From Bacteroidota bacterium (GTDB taxonomy: Bacteria; Bacteroidota; Ignavibacteria; Ignavibacteriales; Ignavibacteriaceae), in NCBI GenBank assembly GCA_021793635.1, contig JAJYSI010000045.1, positions 1 to 12,136 on the forward strand: 12,136 nt of DNA, in the 5' to 3' direction. The translations under genes and the position numbers were made by a program. Below the pieces are notes generated by a model. That model was not told the DNA's origin and ran no database searches. It saw nothing but the letters and a program-made list of their open reading frames with translations. Shown one piece after another: positions 5,774-12,136 of the stretch (position 1 is the first letter of the stretch; each line of letters begins with the position of its first letter).

Positions 5774-6145
5774 ATCATGTGTTCAGCAAAGTAGAAATGT
5801 CAGTAAAAAGGGAATTAACTTGAGGTTTTCAAAAAAGGAGAAGCCTCAAAATGAAAGGAATACTGACAATGAGTTTGGGAGAATTGGATAGACTAAAAAT
5901 AGTTACACAAGTAGAGTCAAATAAATTGACAATATCAGAGGCAGCCGAGCTACTGAAAATAAGCAATAGACAAACATTTCGGATAATAAAAAAAATAAAA
6001 GCCGAGGGATAAAAGGGATAATACATAAATTAAGAGGAAGGAAATCAAACAGAGGGTATTCGGAAGAATATAAGGGAAAAATAATCGGGCTATACAGAAA
6101 GCAGTATAATGATTATGGCAGTGTTTACTACACTTCCGAATAGTT
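5774..6145 (+). mobile_element. Remnant of an ISNCY-type insertion sequence (left end only)
   Basis: The left part, about 5778 onward (tgtgttcagcaaagtagaaatgtc), resembles the terminal region of this group, and the first quarter of the transposase gene follows. A leader hairpin pairs tgagg (5821-5825) with cctca (5844-5848) and leaves the AAGGAG ribosome site (5835-5840) in its loop. The rest of the transposase gene and the right end are missing. No target duplication could be found. Exact boundaries are uncertain. Confidence 0.6.
5851..6143 (+). pseudogene. Truncated and frameshifted ISNCY-type transposase
   Basis: The first 53 codons, from the ATG at 5851 to the TAA at 6010, encode MSLGELDRLKIVTQVESN and a helix-turn-helix of the form LTISEAAELLKISNRQTFRI. 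The reading continues in another frame from about 6015: GIIHKLRGRKSNRGYSEEYK, then a YRKQYNDYG segment, ending at a TAG at 6141. Joined, the two pieces match the N-terminal 95 or so residues of ISNCY (IS1202-like group) transposases, which usually exceed 400. A single missing base near 6007-6014 explains the shift. The DDE catalytic domain is absent, so the gene is dead. Family assignment rests on the HTH and H-x-x-RGR-x-S-N pattern and is by eye. Confidence 0.7.
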
Positions 6146-6200
6146 AAGCAGTTAAGAGTGGCAAATCCTACTCGCCCCGGGAATCTTAATTTTACGAAAA

Positions 6201-7388
6201 TCAACCTGTTATCTGTTTTTTATAGGACTCGTAGAAAGGCATAATCCTGTTCCTTTTTTCACCTACACTTTCCTCAAAATAAGTTCCTCCAATATAGAAA
6301 CAGGCAAAGCCGCCTGAAACTATTCCCCAGCTACAAGCCTCATGAAGATCCGGATGGTTGACACCTTTCTGTAATTGTTCAACGATTGATACTATTACGC
6401 CACCAACAAAATTATCACCACAACCAGTAGTATCACCATCTTGATAATTTTCAAGTTCAGTCGTGACTTTATGCGAAACTGGCATTTCAATAATATCTGC
6501 AGCTCCAAAAAAATGACCGTCAGAATACACAGTGATATTTTTTGATCCATTAGTAATTATTAGTGATGAAACTTTTTCCCTAATAAAAAATTTGACTGCT
6601 GCGTCAGGTTCGTGTTCGCCACTTAGGCGTAGTGCTTCCATCTGATCGGCGATTAGCAGATCAATATTTTTATAACTTTCATCATTTTCTCCCAGCGGCC
6701 ATTTCTTTGAAGGATTTGCCTTCTCGTTCCTGAAATCAAAAACTGTATTTACTATCGTGATGCATCCCTTTGATTTAGCCTTTTTCAAAAGGGCTGTCAA
6801 ATGGTCGTGTATTTGTGGTACAAGAGCAGTGCCACCAAAGACAACAATATCGGAGCTAAAAAAGTCGTCATCTATTTCATCAGGTTCGTAATTCCAGGCG
6901 GCACCTATTGAGTTAATAAACATTCGTTCTCCATGGCCTTTATCGTATGAACGGTCAGATAATACAACTGTAGATGGAGTTCGATTATCAATAAGTTTAT
7001 AATCTTTCAGAATTACTGGTGTTTTCTTAAGTGTTGAAAGTAGGTATTGTCCAATCTCATCTTTTCCTCCACGTCCATAAAATCGAACTTCACAATGTTC
7101 TCTATCAGTTAGTTGAGCTGCGTTTATTAAAGAGACAATCGATGGTCCACCAATATTAATCTTATCATAATATTTTCCTCCTGTAATGCGACTCAAAACC
7201 TCATCTAGATCAGTTCCGCAAAATTTTTCAAATTCCTCCTTGAAAACAAGTTGACCTGGGATTAAACCCCCATCGCCGCGTTTTTGGGAAAGAAAAGGTC
7301 GGATGGTATCACTGTTAAAATCTATGTCATTAAATAAAACGTCAACTAGACAACAACCGACTCCTGAAACTATAATCTTTTCTGACAT
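6201..7388 (-). CDS. PfkB-family carbohydrate kinase
   Basis: ATP-dependent sugar kinase of the ribokinase/PfkB fold, cytosolic. The N-terminal substrate region has INIGGPSIVSLINAA (77-91) and FYGRGGKDEIGQYL (103-116). The C-terminal signature DTTGCGDNFVGG (319-330) carries the anion hole and the catalytic base Asp325. Here DTxGAGD has Cys in place of Ala, a mild variation. At 395 residues it is longer than most PfkB sugar kinases (about 300-330). The extra length is in residues 20-75 and 215-245. It ends the minus-strand cluster, 25 bases after the isomerase gene, so it is probably co-transcribed. By context it should phosphorylate a ketose made by the isomerase (for example D-xylulose or D-fructose), but the substrate is not fixed by the motifs. 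Confidence 0.88.
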   Translation of the reverse strand: MSEKIIVSGVGCCLVDVLFNDIDFNSDTIRPFLSQKRGDGGLIPGQLVFKEEFEKFCGTDLDEVLSRITGGKYYDKINIGGPSIVSLINAAQLTDREHCEVRFYGRGGKDEIGQYLLSTLKKTPVILKDYKLIDNRTPSTVVLSDRSYDKGHGERMFINSIGAAWNYEPDEIDDDFFSSDIVVFGGTALVPQIHDHLTALLKKAKSKGCITIVNTVFDFRNEKANPSKKWPLGENDESYKNIDLLIADQMEALRLSGEHEPDAAVKFFIREKVSSLIITNGSKNITVYSDGHFFGAADIIEMPVSHKVTTELENYQDGDTTGCGDNFVGGVIVSIVEQLQKGVNHPDLHEACSWGIVSGGFACFYIGGTYFEESVGEKRNRIMPFYESYKKQITG

Positions 7389-7413
7389 AAAAAAATACTT
7401 ATATTAATATTGA

Positions 7414-8088
7414 TTAAAGGTATTTTACATAATCGCTTATGAGCAAGTGGATTGGTTTTACATCTTCAACGATTTCAGGAAACCTGCCGATCTTATCATA
7501 GAAACGGTTATCGTTAGCGTCATCATTTACAGCACTAATTTCTCCTATTAACACTCTCCCTTTTCCTTTCTGGCTATAAAACGTGTGGTAAACTCTGGGC
7601 TTTAGACATATGCTTTGACCGGGTATTAAAATAATGGATTCTCCAGCATTAGCCGTTGTTAGCACACCATCAATACTAACTTTCACTGGTTCTTTAGATA
7701 ATTTATCGTCAACAGTAGGCAAATAAAGTTCCATAACCAGATTACCACCACCTCTGTTAATGATATCTTCGGTCTTTTTCCAATGAAAATGTAACGGTGT
7801 CTTCTGTTCTTCATCAGCTATCATGATCTTCTCACAGTACACCTTATCTTTTTTGCCTAAATTGCCGTTACGTATAGTAAAAAGAGACAAACCATATTTT
7901 TTGAACTCACCGCTTCCGAAATCGGTTATATCCCAGCCAAGTTTATTATCAATGATCTCAGAACACTTATTATACGTTCCTTTCCATTTTTCTGGTGACC
8001 AATCAGCCCATTCAGGTAATTTGAATTGATGTTGTTCAAAAAAAGATTTTGCTTCGGTAATAATCGAATTTATTTCACTTCTTTTCAT
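7414..8088 (-). CDS. D-lyxose/D-mannose ketol-isomerase family protein
   Basis: Cupin-fold, metal-dependent isomerase of the D-lyxose isomerase family (E. coli O157 Z5688 / B. subtilis YdaE type), which interconverts D-lyxose and D-xylulose and often D-mannose and D-fructose. The N-terminus MKRSEINSIITEAKSFF and LPEWADWSPEKW are typical. The metal ligands are visible: His100 and His102 in PLHFHWKKTEDI, Glu107, and His168 in KPRVYHTFYS. GEISAVNDDANDNRF (182-196) lines the active site. The 224 residues are the family length. It lies 25 bases before the PfkB gene, which fits an isomerise-then-phosphorylate pair. A 196-base gap upstream holds a possible operator. Substrate specificity within the family cannot be told from the sequence. 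Confidence 0.9.
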   Translation of the reverse strand: MKRSEINSIITEAKSFFEQHQFKLPEWADWSPEKWKGTYNKCSEIIDNKLGWDITDFGSGEFKKYGLSLFTIRNGNLGKKDKVYCEKIMIADEEQKTPLHFHWKKTEDIINRGGGNLVMELYLPTVDDKLSKEPVKVSIDGVLTTANAGESIILIPGQSICLKPRVYHTFYSQKGKGRVLIGEISAVNDDANDNRFYDKIGRFPEIVEDVKPIHLLISDYVKYL

Positions 8089-8284
8089 AGTTTATTTGAC
8101 CTTATAAAATTATTTTTTTATGTTATACGTAATTATTTTGAAAAAAGTATTACTTTCAAGTCGTAAAAATTTAGTCAAGACAATTATTGGTTCGAATCAA
8201 ATTATTGTCATGATTCAAGGGGGAAATTACATCTATAAAAATTATTTTTTCAAAAAAAAATAATCATAGTTTAAGCTACTTGAT
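8089..8284 (-). promoter_or_regulatory. Spacer with imperfect dyad and possible promoter upstream of the isomerase gene
   Basis: A gap of 196 bases inside an otherwise tight cluster. It contains an imperfect dyad at 8179-8209: gacaat and attgtc outer arms around a near-palindromic ggTTCGAAtc core, about half a base off-centre. On the minus strand, TTGAAA (8154-8159) and TAATTA (8130-8135), about 18 bases apart, could form a promoter between this dyad and the isomerase start. An all-A/T stem-loop (8241-8250 with 8255-8264) follows the transaldolase stop and could weakly end transcription. Together these suggest an internal, regulated promoter for the isomerase-kinase pair. All of this is by eye, with no regulator gene in the window. 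Confidence 0.3.
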
Positions 8285-9421
8285 TTAGTTCCCCGTAATA
8301 ATTTTTTCCCTTTTCGCATTTATATTGCCCAACAGCATATCATAAGCTTCCTCAAATTTTTTAATCCCTTCATTTAACAATTGCTGACCGATATCATTAA
8401 TATCAACACCTAACTTGTTCAAATCAAGCAGTACTTTTTCGGCGCCGTTAATATCATTTAATATTGTATCTTTTACAGCGACACCATGATTTGCGAAAGC
8501 AGCAATAGTTTCATCCGGAAGAGTATTTACAGTATTTTGCCCTATGAGTGGTTCGACATATTGAACATCACTATATTCATGGTTTTTTGTACCAGTACTT
8601 GCCCACAATGGTCTTTGGACATATGCACCTTTTCTTTTTAACGCATTCCACCTTTCGCCAATGAAAATTCTACCAAATGCTTGATACGCTAGTTTTGCAT
8701 TTGCTATTGCTGCTTTGCCAAATAGATCTTTAGAATATGGTAATTCACCATGCTTCTTTTCTTGAAATGAAAGTTGAGATAAAAGTCGCTCAACTAAGAC
8801 ATCAATTCGACTTAAGAAAAAACTCGCGACTGATCGAATATCTTTAATTGATTTACCTTCTGTAACCCTTCGTTCAAGAGCTTTTAAATAAGCTTCTACA
8901 ACAGCTTTATATCTTTGAATTGAAAAAATTAAAGTAACATTTATATTTACACCTTCATAGAGCATTTCTTCAATAGCAGGAATACCCTCATCAGTTGCAG
9001 GAATTTTAATGAAACAATTTTTACGATTTAATTTCTTATGTAACCTCCTTGCCTCATTGATTGTCCCGTCGGTATCATGGGCTAAATGAGGAGAAACTTC
9101 AAAACTAACAAATCCGTCTACTCCATCCGATTTATCAAAAACCGGCCGCATAATGTCACAGGCGTCTTGAACGTCTTTGATAGCAAGTTCTTCATAAACT
9201 TCATAAACTTGTTTTTTTTGATTAAAAAGTTCAATCATCTGATTGTCATAATCTTTGCTATTCGAAATAGCATTATTAAAAATACTTGGGTTTGTGGTAA
9301 TTCCGCGAAGTCCCTCATCTGTTATCCTTCTTTTCAATTCGCCGCTATTAATTTTCCCACGCGTTAAATTATCCAGCCAATAGCTTTGTCCATAATTAAT
9401 TAGAACCAACAAATTATTCAT
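8285..9421 (-). CDS. tal: Transaldolase (long, Tal/Pgi-type subfamily)
   Basis: Transfers a dihydroxyacetone unit between sugar phosphates. The 378 residues fit the longer bacterial transaldolase subfamily. Motifs seen: DEGLRGITTNPSIFNNAI (35-52), FVSFEVSPHLAHDT (104-117) and the Schiff-base lysine Lys139 in CFIKIPATDEG. Next come NVTLIFSIQRY (161-171) and the subfamily signature RPLWASTGTKNHEYSDVQYV (270-289), followed by LIGQNTVNTLP (292-302). There is no C-terminal phosphoglucose isomerase domain, so it is not the fused form. AAGGA (9427-9431) sits five bases before the ATG. It is 63 bases after the SorE-like gene. In this cluster it probably acts on the pathway's own ketose phosphate instead of, or besides, the usual pentose phosphate substrates. 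Confidence 0.94.
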   Translation of the reverse strand: MNNLLVLINYGQSYWLDNLTRGKINSGELKRRITDEGLRGITTNPSIFNNAISNSKDYDNQMIELFNQKKQVYEVYEELAIKDVQDACDIMRPVFDKSDGVDGFVSFEVSPHLAHDTDGTINEARRLHKKLNRKNCFIKIPATDEGIPAIEEMLYEGVNINVTLIFSIQRYKAVVEAYLKALERRVTEGKSIKDIRSVASFFLSRIDVLVERLLSQLSFQEKKHGELPYSKDLFGKAAIANAKLAYQAFGRIFIGERWNALKRKGAYVQRPLWASTGTKNHEYSDVQYVEPLIGQNTVNTLPDETIAAFANHGVAVKDTILNDINGAEKVLLDLNKLGVDINDIGQQLLNEGIKKFEEAYDMLLGNINAKREKIITGN

Positions 9422-9484
9422 GATTATCCTTGTTTTTTAATGTTTAACTGACAAATAAAAATGACTTGCAAAAGAAAAATTAAA

Positions 9485-10762
9485 TTATTTTTGTTCTATA
9501 TCAATAGGCGTAGCATGACTGAGCAAATAATCTTCAGCTTCTTTAGACCAAATCCCTTTTGTCTTCTTAATTATTTGTGAAAGAGAATTAAATAAAGGAT
9601 CAATTTCACCTTTTGCTTCAAAATCTTCCAAAGCAACCAGTGGCAAAGAAATACCTGTATATATTAATTTCTTGCCTCCCGGAATCTTAGGAAGATTTAG
9701 TATCGTTTCTGCGGTTGAGTCTATACCGCCAACGTGCGTAATCATTATTGCCGGATTAATTATTCCTTTGCCTATAATATCCAGAGCATCCAGCATATCT
9801 TCTGTGGTTGAACCAACTGAACCAATTACGTGATGACCATAATAATGTACATTATAAAAATTAAAGGGCGCCGTAAAGTTTTGTTTTGTAGGACCGGTAA
9901 AAAAGTTCAGACATCCATCTGACCCCAGAATCATTGAAGCCTGTTCTACAACCGCTCCATTAGGTACCATAACAAAAATATCATCGTAGCCTTTATTACC
10001 TGATAAATTCATCAACTTTTTAACAGAATCTTTATTACTAACATTAACATAAAATAAATTTACGCCATTTTGTACAGCAGAGTCCGGTGGAAATAGTATT
10101 GCTGCCCGATCTAGCTTGGTTTGATCTATATCAGTCAATACTATTAATTGTGGTTTCTTTTCACTATGTAATAAGATATCAAGAAACTCGAGTCCCATAG
10201 GACCGGCTCCGCCCAATAGAGCCAAATTGCCTCCTTTTTTTACCCCCATTTCATGTTCATATTGTTGAGCTTTAACATGATATTGTGATTTCAATGCCCC
10301 CAATATGCATGCTATCGGCTCCGAAAGAGATGCTTGGAAAAAAGAATCACCATAGTATGGGACAAGACAATTCATCTCCATAATTTCGGAATGAATAACT
10401 ATTTTAGTAGCATCACCCCCAACATATTGATAAGAATAACCAACTGCTTGACTTTCCTTACCCGGATAGTTGACTGCGGGTTGTATACTGTATTTCATTC
10501 CCTCTTTAAATTTATCCTTTAATTTTTCTCCAACTTTTAATATAGTACCACATTGCTCATGGCCAATGATTATTGGCTTCTCTGCTATATCCTTGGTAAC
10601 TCTTTTATGGTCTGCACCTTGAATAACTGCTTTATAGTCAGACATACATATGCTATTGGTTATAACACTAGCAAGGACTTCATCGTCTTTTATTTCAGGC
10701 AATTCAAAAGTCTCTAGCCTTAAATCATTTTTGCCATATAATCTTAATGCTGTAGTTTTCAT
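9485..10762 (-). CDS. Zinc-dependent dehydrogenase, L-sorbose-1-phosphate reductase (SorE)-like
   Basis: Medium-chain zinc alcohol dehydrogenase of the SorE type, which reduces L-sorbose 1-phosphate to D-glucitol 6-phosphate in sorbose users. Visible features are the opening KTTALRLYGKNDLRLETFEL, the zinc site Cys39 (NSICMSDYK), His68-Glu69 (IIIGHEQCG) and Glu148 (LSEPIACILGAL), and the nucleotide-binding GGAGPMG (184-190). QGADHKRV (48-55) and GYSYQYVGGDAT (108-119) are characteristic of the SorE branch. The four-cysteine structural zinc loop of many ADHs is absent. At 425 residues it is near the family length. It starts 17 bases after the E1 gene. The real substrate is probably a polyol or sugar phosphate, but the sorbose assignment is by homology only. 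Confidence 0.85.
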   Translation of the reverse strand: MKTTALRLYGKNDLRLETFELPEIKDDEVLASVITNSICMSDYKAVIQGADHKRVTKDIAEKPIIIGHEQCGTILKVGEKLKDKFKEGMKYSIQPAVNYPGKESQAVGYSYQYVGGDATKIVIHSEIMEMNCLVPYYGDSFFQASLSEPIACILGALKSQYHVKAQQYEHEMGVKKGGNLALLGGAGPMGLEFLDILLHSEKKPQLIVLTDIDQTKLDRAAILFPPDSAVQNGVNLFYVNVSNKDSVKKLMNLSGNKGYDDIFVMVPNGAVVEQASMILGSDGCLNFFTGPTKQNFTAPFNFYNVHYYGHHVIGSVGSTTEDMLDALDIIGKGIINPAIMITHVGGIDSTAETILNLPKIPGGKKLIYTGISLPLVALEDFEAKGEIDPLFNSLSQIIKKTKGIWSKEAEDYLLSHATPIDIEQK

Positions 10763-10779
10763 AATTAATTCACTTTTTA

Positions 10780-12136
10780 TTAAATACCTTTTTTGTTTCG
10801 TCTATTCATTTCCCCTAAGGTCTGGTTAGTTGATGCCTTATATCCAGGTAGAGGATAAATGCGTTCATGAATTGCATCTATTAACCATTCTTTTTGCGGG
10901 AAAAACATTTCTTCCATTTCAGCTCCCGGAGTAATCCAATTTCTTGCGCCTACAATCACTGGGGGAGCATCTAAATAATCAAACGCTAGTTGTGTTATCT
11001 GAGTTGCTATTACATTCAGAAATGATCCACGTTCTACAGCGTCAGAGCTTAAAATGATTTTCCCGGTTTTTTTAACAGATCCAATAATTTTATCATAATT
11101 AAGTGGATTAATAAATCGAGCATCTATGATTTCAGCGCTTAGCTGAAATTCCTTTTCAAGGATTTCTGCTGCATTTATCGCAGTATACAATGTTGACCCA
11201 ATTGTTACGATTGTTATATCTTTCCCCTCCCTCCTAATGACAGGTTCTCCTTCTTCAATTTCATAGTATCCTTGTGGAACACCGCTTTTAACAAACATTT
11301 CGCCCATATCATACAACCTTTGGCTTTCAAAAAATATTACGGGATCGCTCCCGCTTAAAGCCAAATTAAGCATTCCTTTTGCATCGTACGGTGTAGCTGG
11401 AAACATTACCTTTAGCCCGGGAATGTGTGCAACTATTGCAGTCCAATCCTGAGAATGCTGGGCGCCATATTTATTTCCAATGGAAACACGCAGAACAAAA
11501 GGCATTTTGAGCACTCCAGCCGACATTGCTTGCCATTTTGACATTTGATTAAAAACTTCATCACCTGCCCGTCCTAAAAAATCACAATACATAAGTTCCG
11601 CAAGAACCCGGCCGCCGCACATTGCATAACCTGTAGCAGATCCAACAATAGCTGCTTCAGAAATAGACGAATTAAATAATCTGTGGTAAGGAAGCGCCTC
11701 AGTTAAACCGCGGTATACAGCAAATGCGCCTCCCCAATCTCTATTTTCTTCCCCATAAATTACCATCGTAGGGTCAATGTATACTCTATGTAAAATTGCT
11801 TCAAATAAAGCATCGCGATACAAAAATAATTTTGCTTTAGAAATCGGTTTATCTTCATCATCAAATCCATACCGTACTTTTTTCTCAAGAGATTTTACAC
11901 GAGGATTATCTTCCTTTGAAAGAAGAATTTCGGGCTCTCTGTCATCAAACTTTTCAATCTTTTTATTTGAAAACATCAAATCTCCAATTATTTCTGATTG
12001 AAGGCTGATCCGTGGAGAAATCTCAGGTGATATAGCCAACTTTAATGTATTCTTAATTGACTCAACCGCAGTATTATGCATATCTTCAAATTCATCTTTA
12101 GTAATTACCTGATTGTTTATTAAGTAATTACTATAT
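10780..12136 (-). CDS. Fused 2-oxoacid dehydrogenase-type E1, alpha tail plus beta domain (5' end beyond window)
   Basis: Thiamine diphosphate enzyme of the pyruvate/acetoin/branched-chain E1 type. From the Met at 12081 it encodes a complete beta domain: [20 protein letters not shown] (106-125), ISEAA with the cofactor-contacting Glu142, [10 protein letters not shown] (174-183), GAQHSQ with catalytic-type His209, and [18 protein letters not shown] (219-236), then the transketolase C-terminal domain. The frame stays open for 18 more codons to the window edge and reads [16 protein letters not shown], which resembles the end of an E1 alpha subunit. So this is the C-terminal part of an alpha-beta fusion, with a charged linker at about 17-80. 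No E2 or E3 gene follows; the next gene downstream is the SorE-like dehydrogenase. 2-Oxoacid or acetoin decarboxylation, or a transketolase-like reaction on a sugar, are all possible. Confidence 0.87.
   Translation of the reverse strand, partial: YSNYLINNQVITKDEFEDMHNTAVESIKNTLKLAISPEISPRISLQSEIIGDLMFSNKKIEKFDDREPEILLSKEDNPRVKSLEKKVRYGFDDEDKPISKAKLFLYRDALFEAILHRVYIDPTMVIYGEENRDWGGAFAVYRGLTEALPYHRLFNSSISEAAIVGSATGYAMCGGRVLAELMYCDFLGRAGDEVFNQMSKWQAMSAGVLKMPFVLRVSIGNKYGAQHSQDWTAIVAHIPGLKVMFPATPYDAKGMLNLALSGSDPVIFFESQRLYDMGEMFVKSGVPQGYYEIEEGEPVIRREGKDITIVTIGSTLYTAINAAEILEKEFQLSAEIIDARFINPLNYDKIIGSVKKTGKIILSSDAVERGSFLNVIATQITQLAFDYLDAPPVIVGARNWITPGAEMEEMFFPQKEWLIDAIHERIYPLPGYKASTNQTLGEMNRRNKKGI

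Noticed and set aside
5829..6204. Minus-strand open frames over the IS remnant
   Set aside because: They lie antisense to the transposase remnant, whose helix-turn-helix coding is clear on the plus strand.
9086..9367. 93-codon plus-strand open frame
   Set aside because: It is antisense to the N-terminal part of the transaldolase gene, with no motifs.
8285..9421. Bifunctional transaldolase/phosphoglucose isomerase
   Set aside because: The signature matches the Tal domain found in such fusions, but the protein ends at 378 residues with a normal stop and has no isomerase domain.

Overview
The window is AT-rich, and many genes lack a clear Shine-Dalgarno sequence. Its intergenic DNA carries short GC hairpin repeats of the kind seen in Bacteroidota and Ignavibacteriota/Chlorobi-group genomes. 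I therefore think the host is a Bacteroidota or Ignavibacteriota-like bacterium. That is an inference from style; no taxonomic marker gene is present.

Layout. (1) Bases 1-126 hold a dispersed repeat. (2) Bases 127-705, minus strand: a DUF433 antitoxin and a DUF5615 PIN-like toxin whose stop and start codons abut. (3) Bases 706-1034: no gene, an IS-end-like 22-base repeat and a stem-loop in the probable leader of the next operon. (4) Bases 1035-3382, plus strand: molybdenum cofactor genes, namely a cysteine-less carboxymuconolactone decarboxylase-fold protein, moaA, moaC and a stand-alone MOSC protein. (5) Bases 3383-3906: about 520 bases of stacked hairpin repeats, including terminator-like structures, that split the cofactor locus. 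(6) Bases 3907-5747, plus strand: moeA overlapping mobA. (7) Bases 5748-6200: a second copy of the 22-base repeat followed by a frameshifted remnant of an ISNCY-type transposase gene. (8) Bases 6201-12136, minus strand: a carbohydrate gene cluster, in transcription order an E1 alpha-beta fusion (cut by the window end), a SorE-like zinc dehydrogenase, a transaldolase, a D-lyxose/D-mannose isomerase and a PfkB kinase.

How the genes work together. MoaA and MoaC make cyclic pyranopterin monophosphate from GTP. MoeA inserts molybdate (or tungstate) into molybdopterin. MobA attaches GMP to give the guanine dinucleotide form, so the cell should own at least one MGD-dependent enzyme. The MOSC protein is a likely carrier or sulfur-handling partner. 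Molybdopterin synthase (MoaD/MoaE), MogA and MoeB are not in the window and must lie elsewhere.

The minus-strand cluster looks like one catabolic unit. The fused E1 protein has no E2 or E3 partner here and sits among sugar-phosphate enzymes. This raises the possibility that the thiamine enzyme cleaves or transfers a ketol unit on a sugar-derived substrate rather than serving a classical 2-oxoacid dehydrogenase complex. This cluster is the best candidate in the window for an undescribed pathway, but the substrate cannot be read from the sequence.
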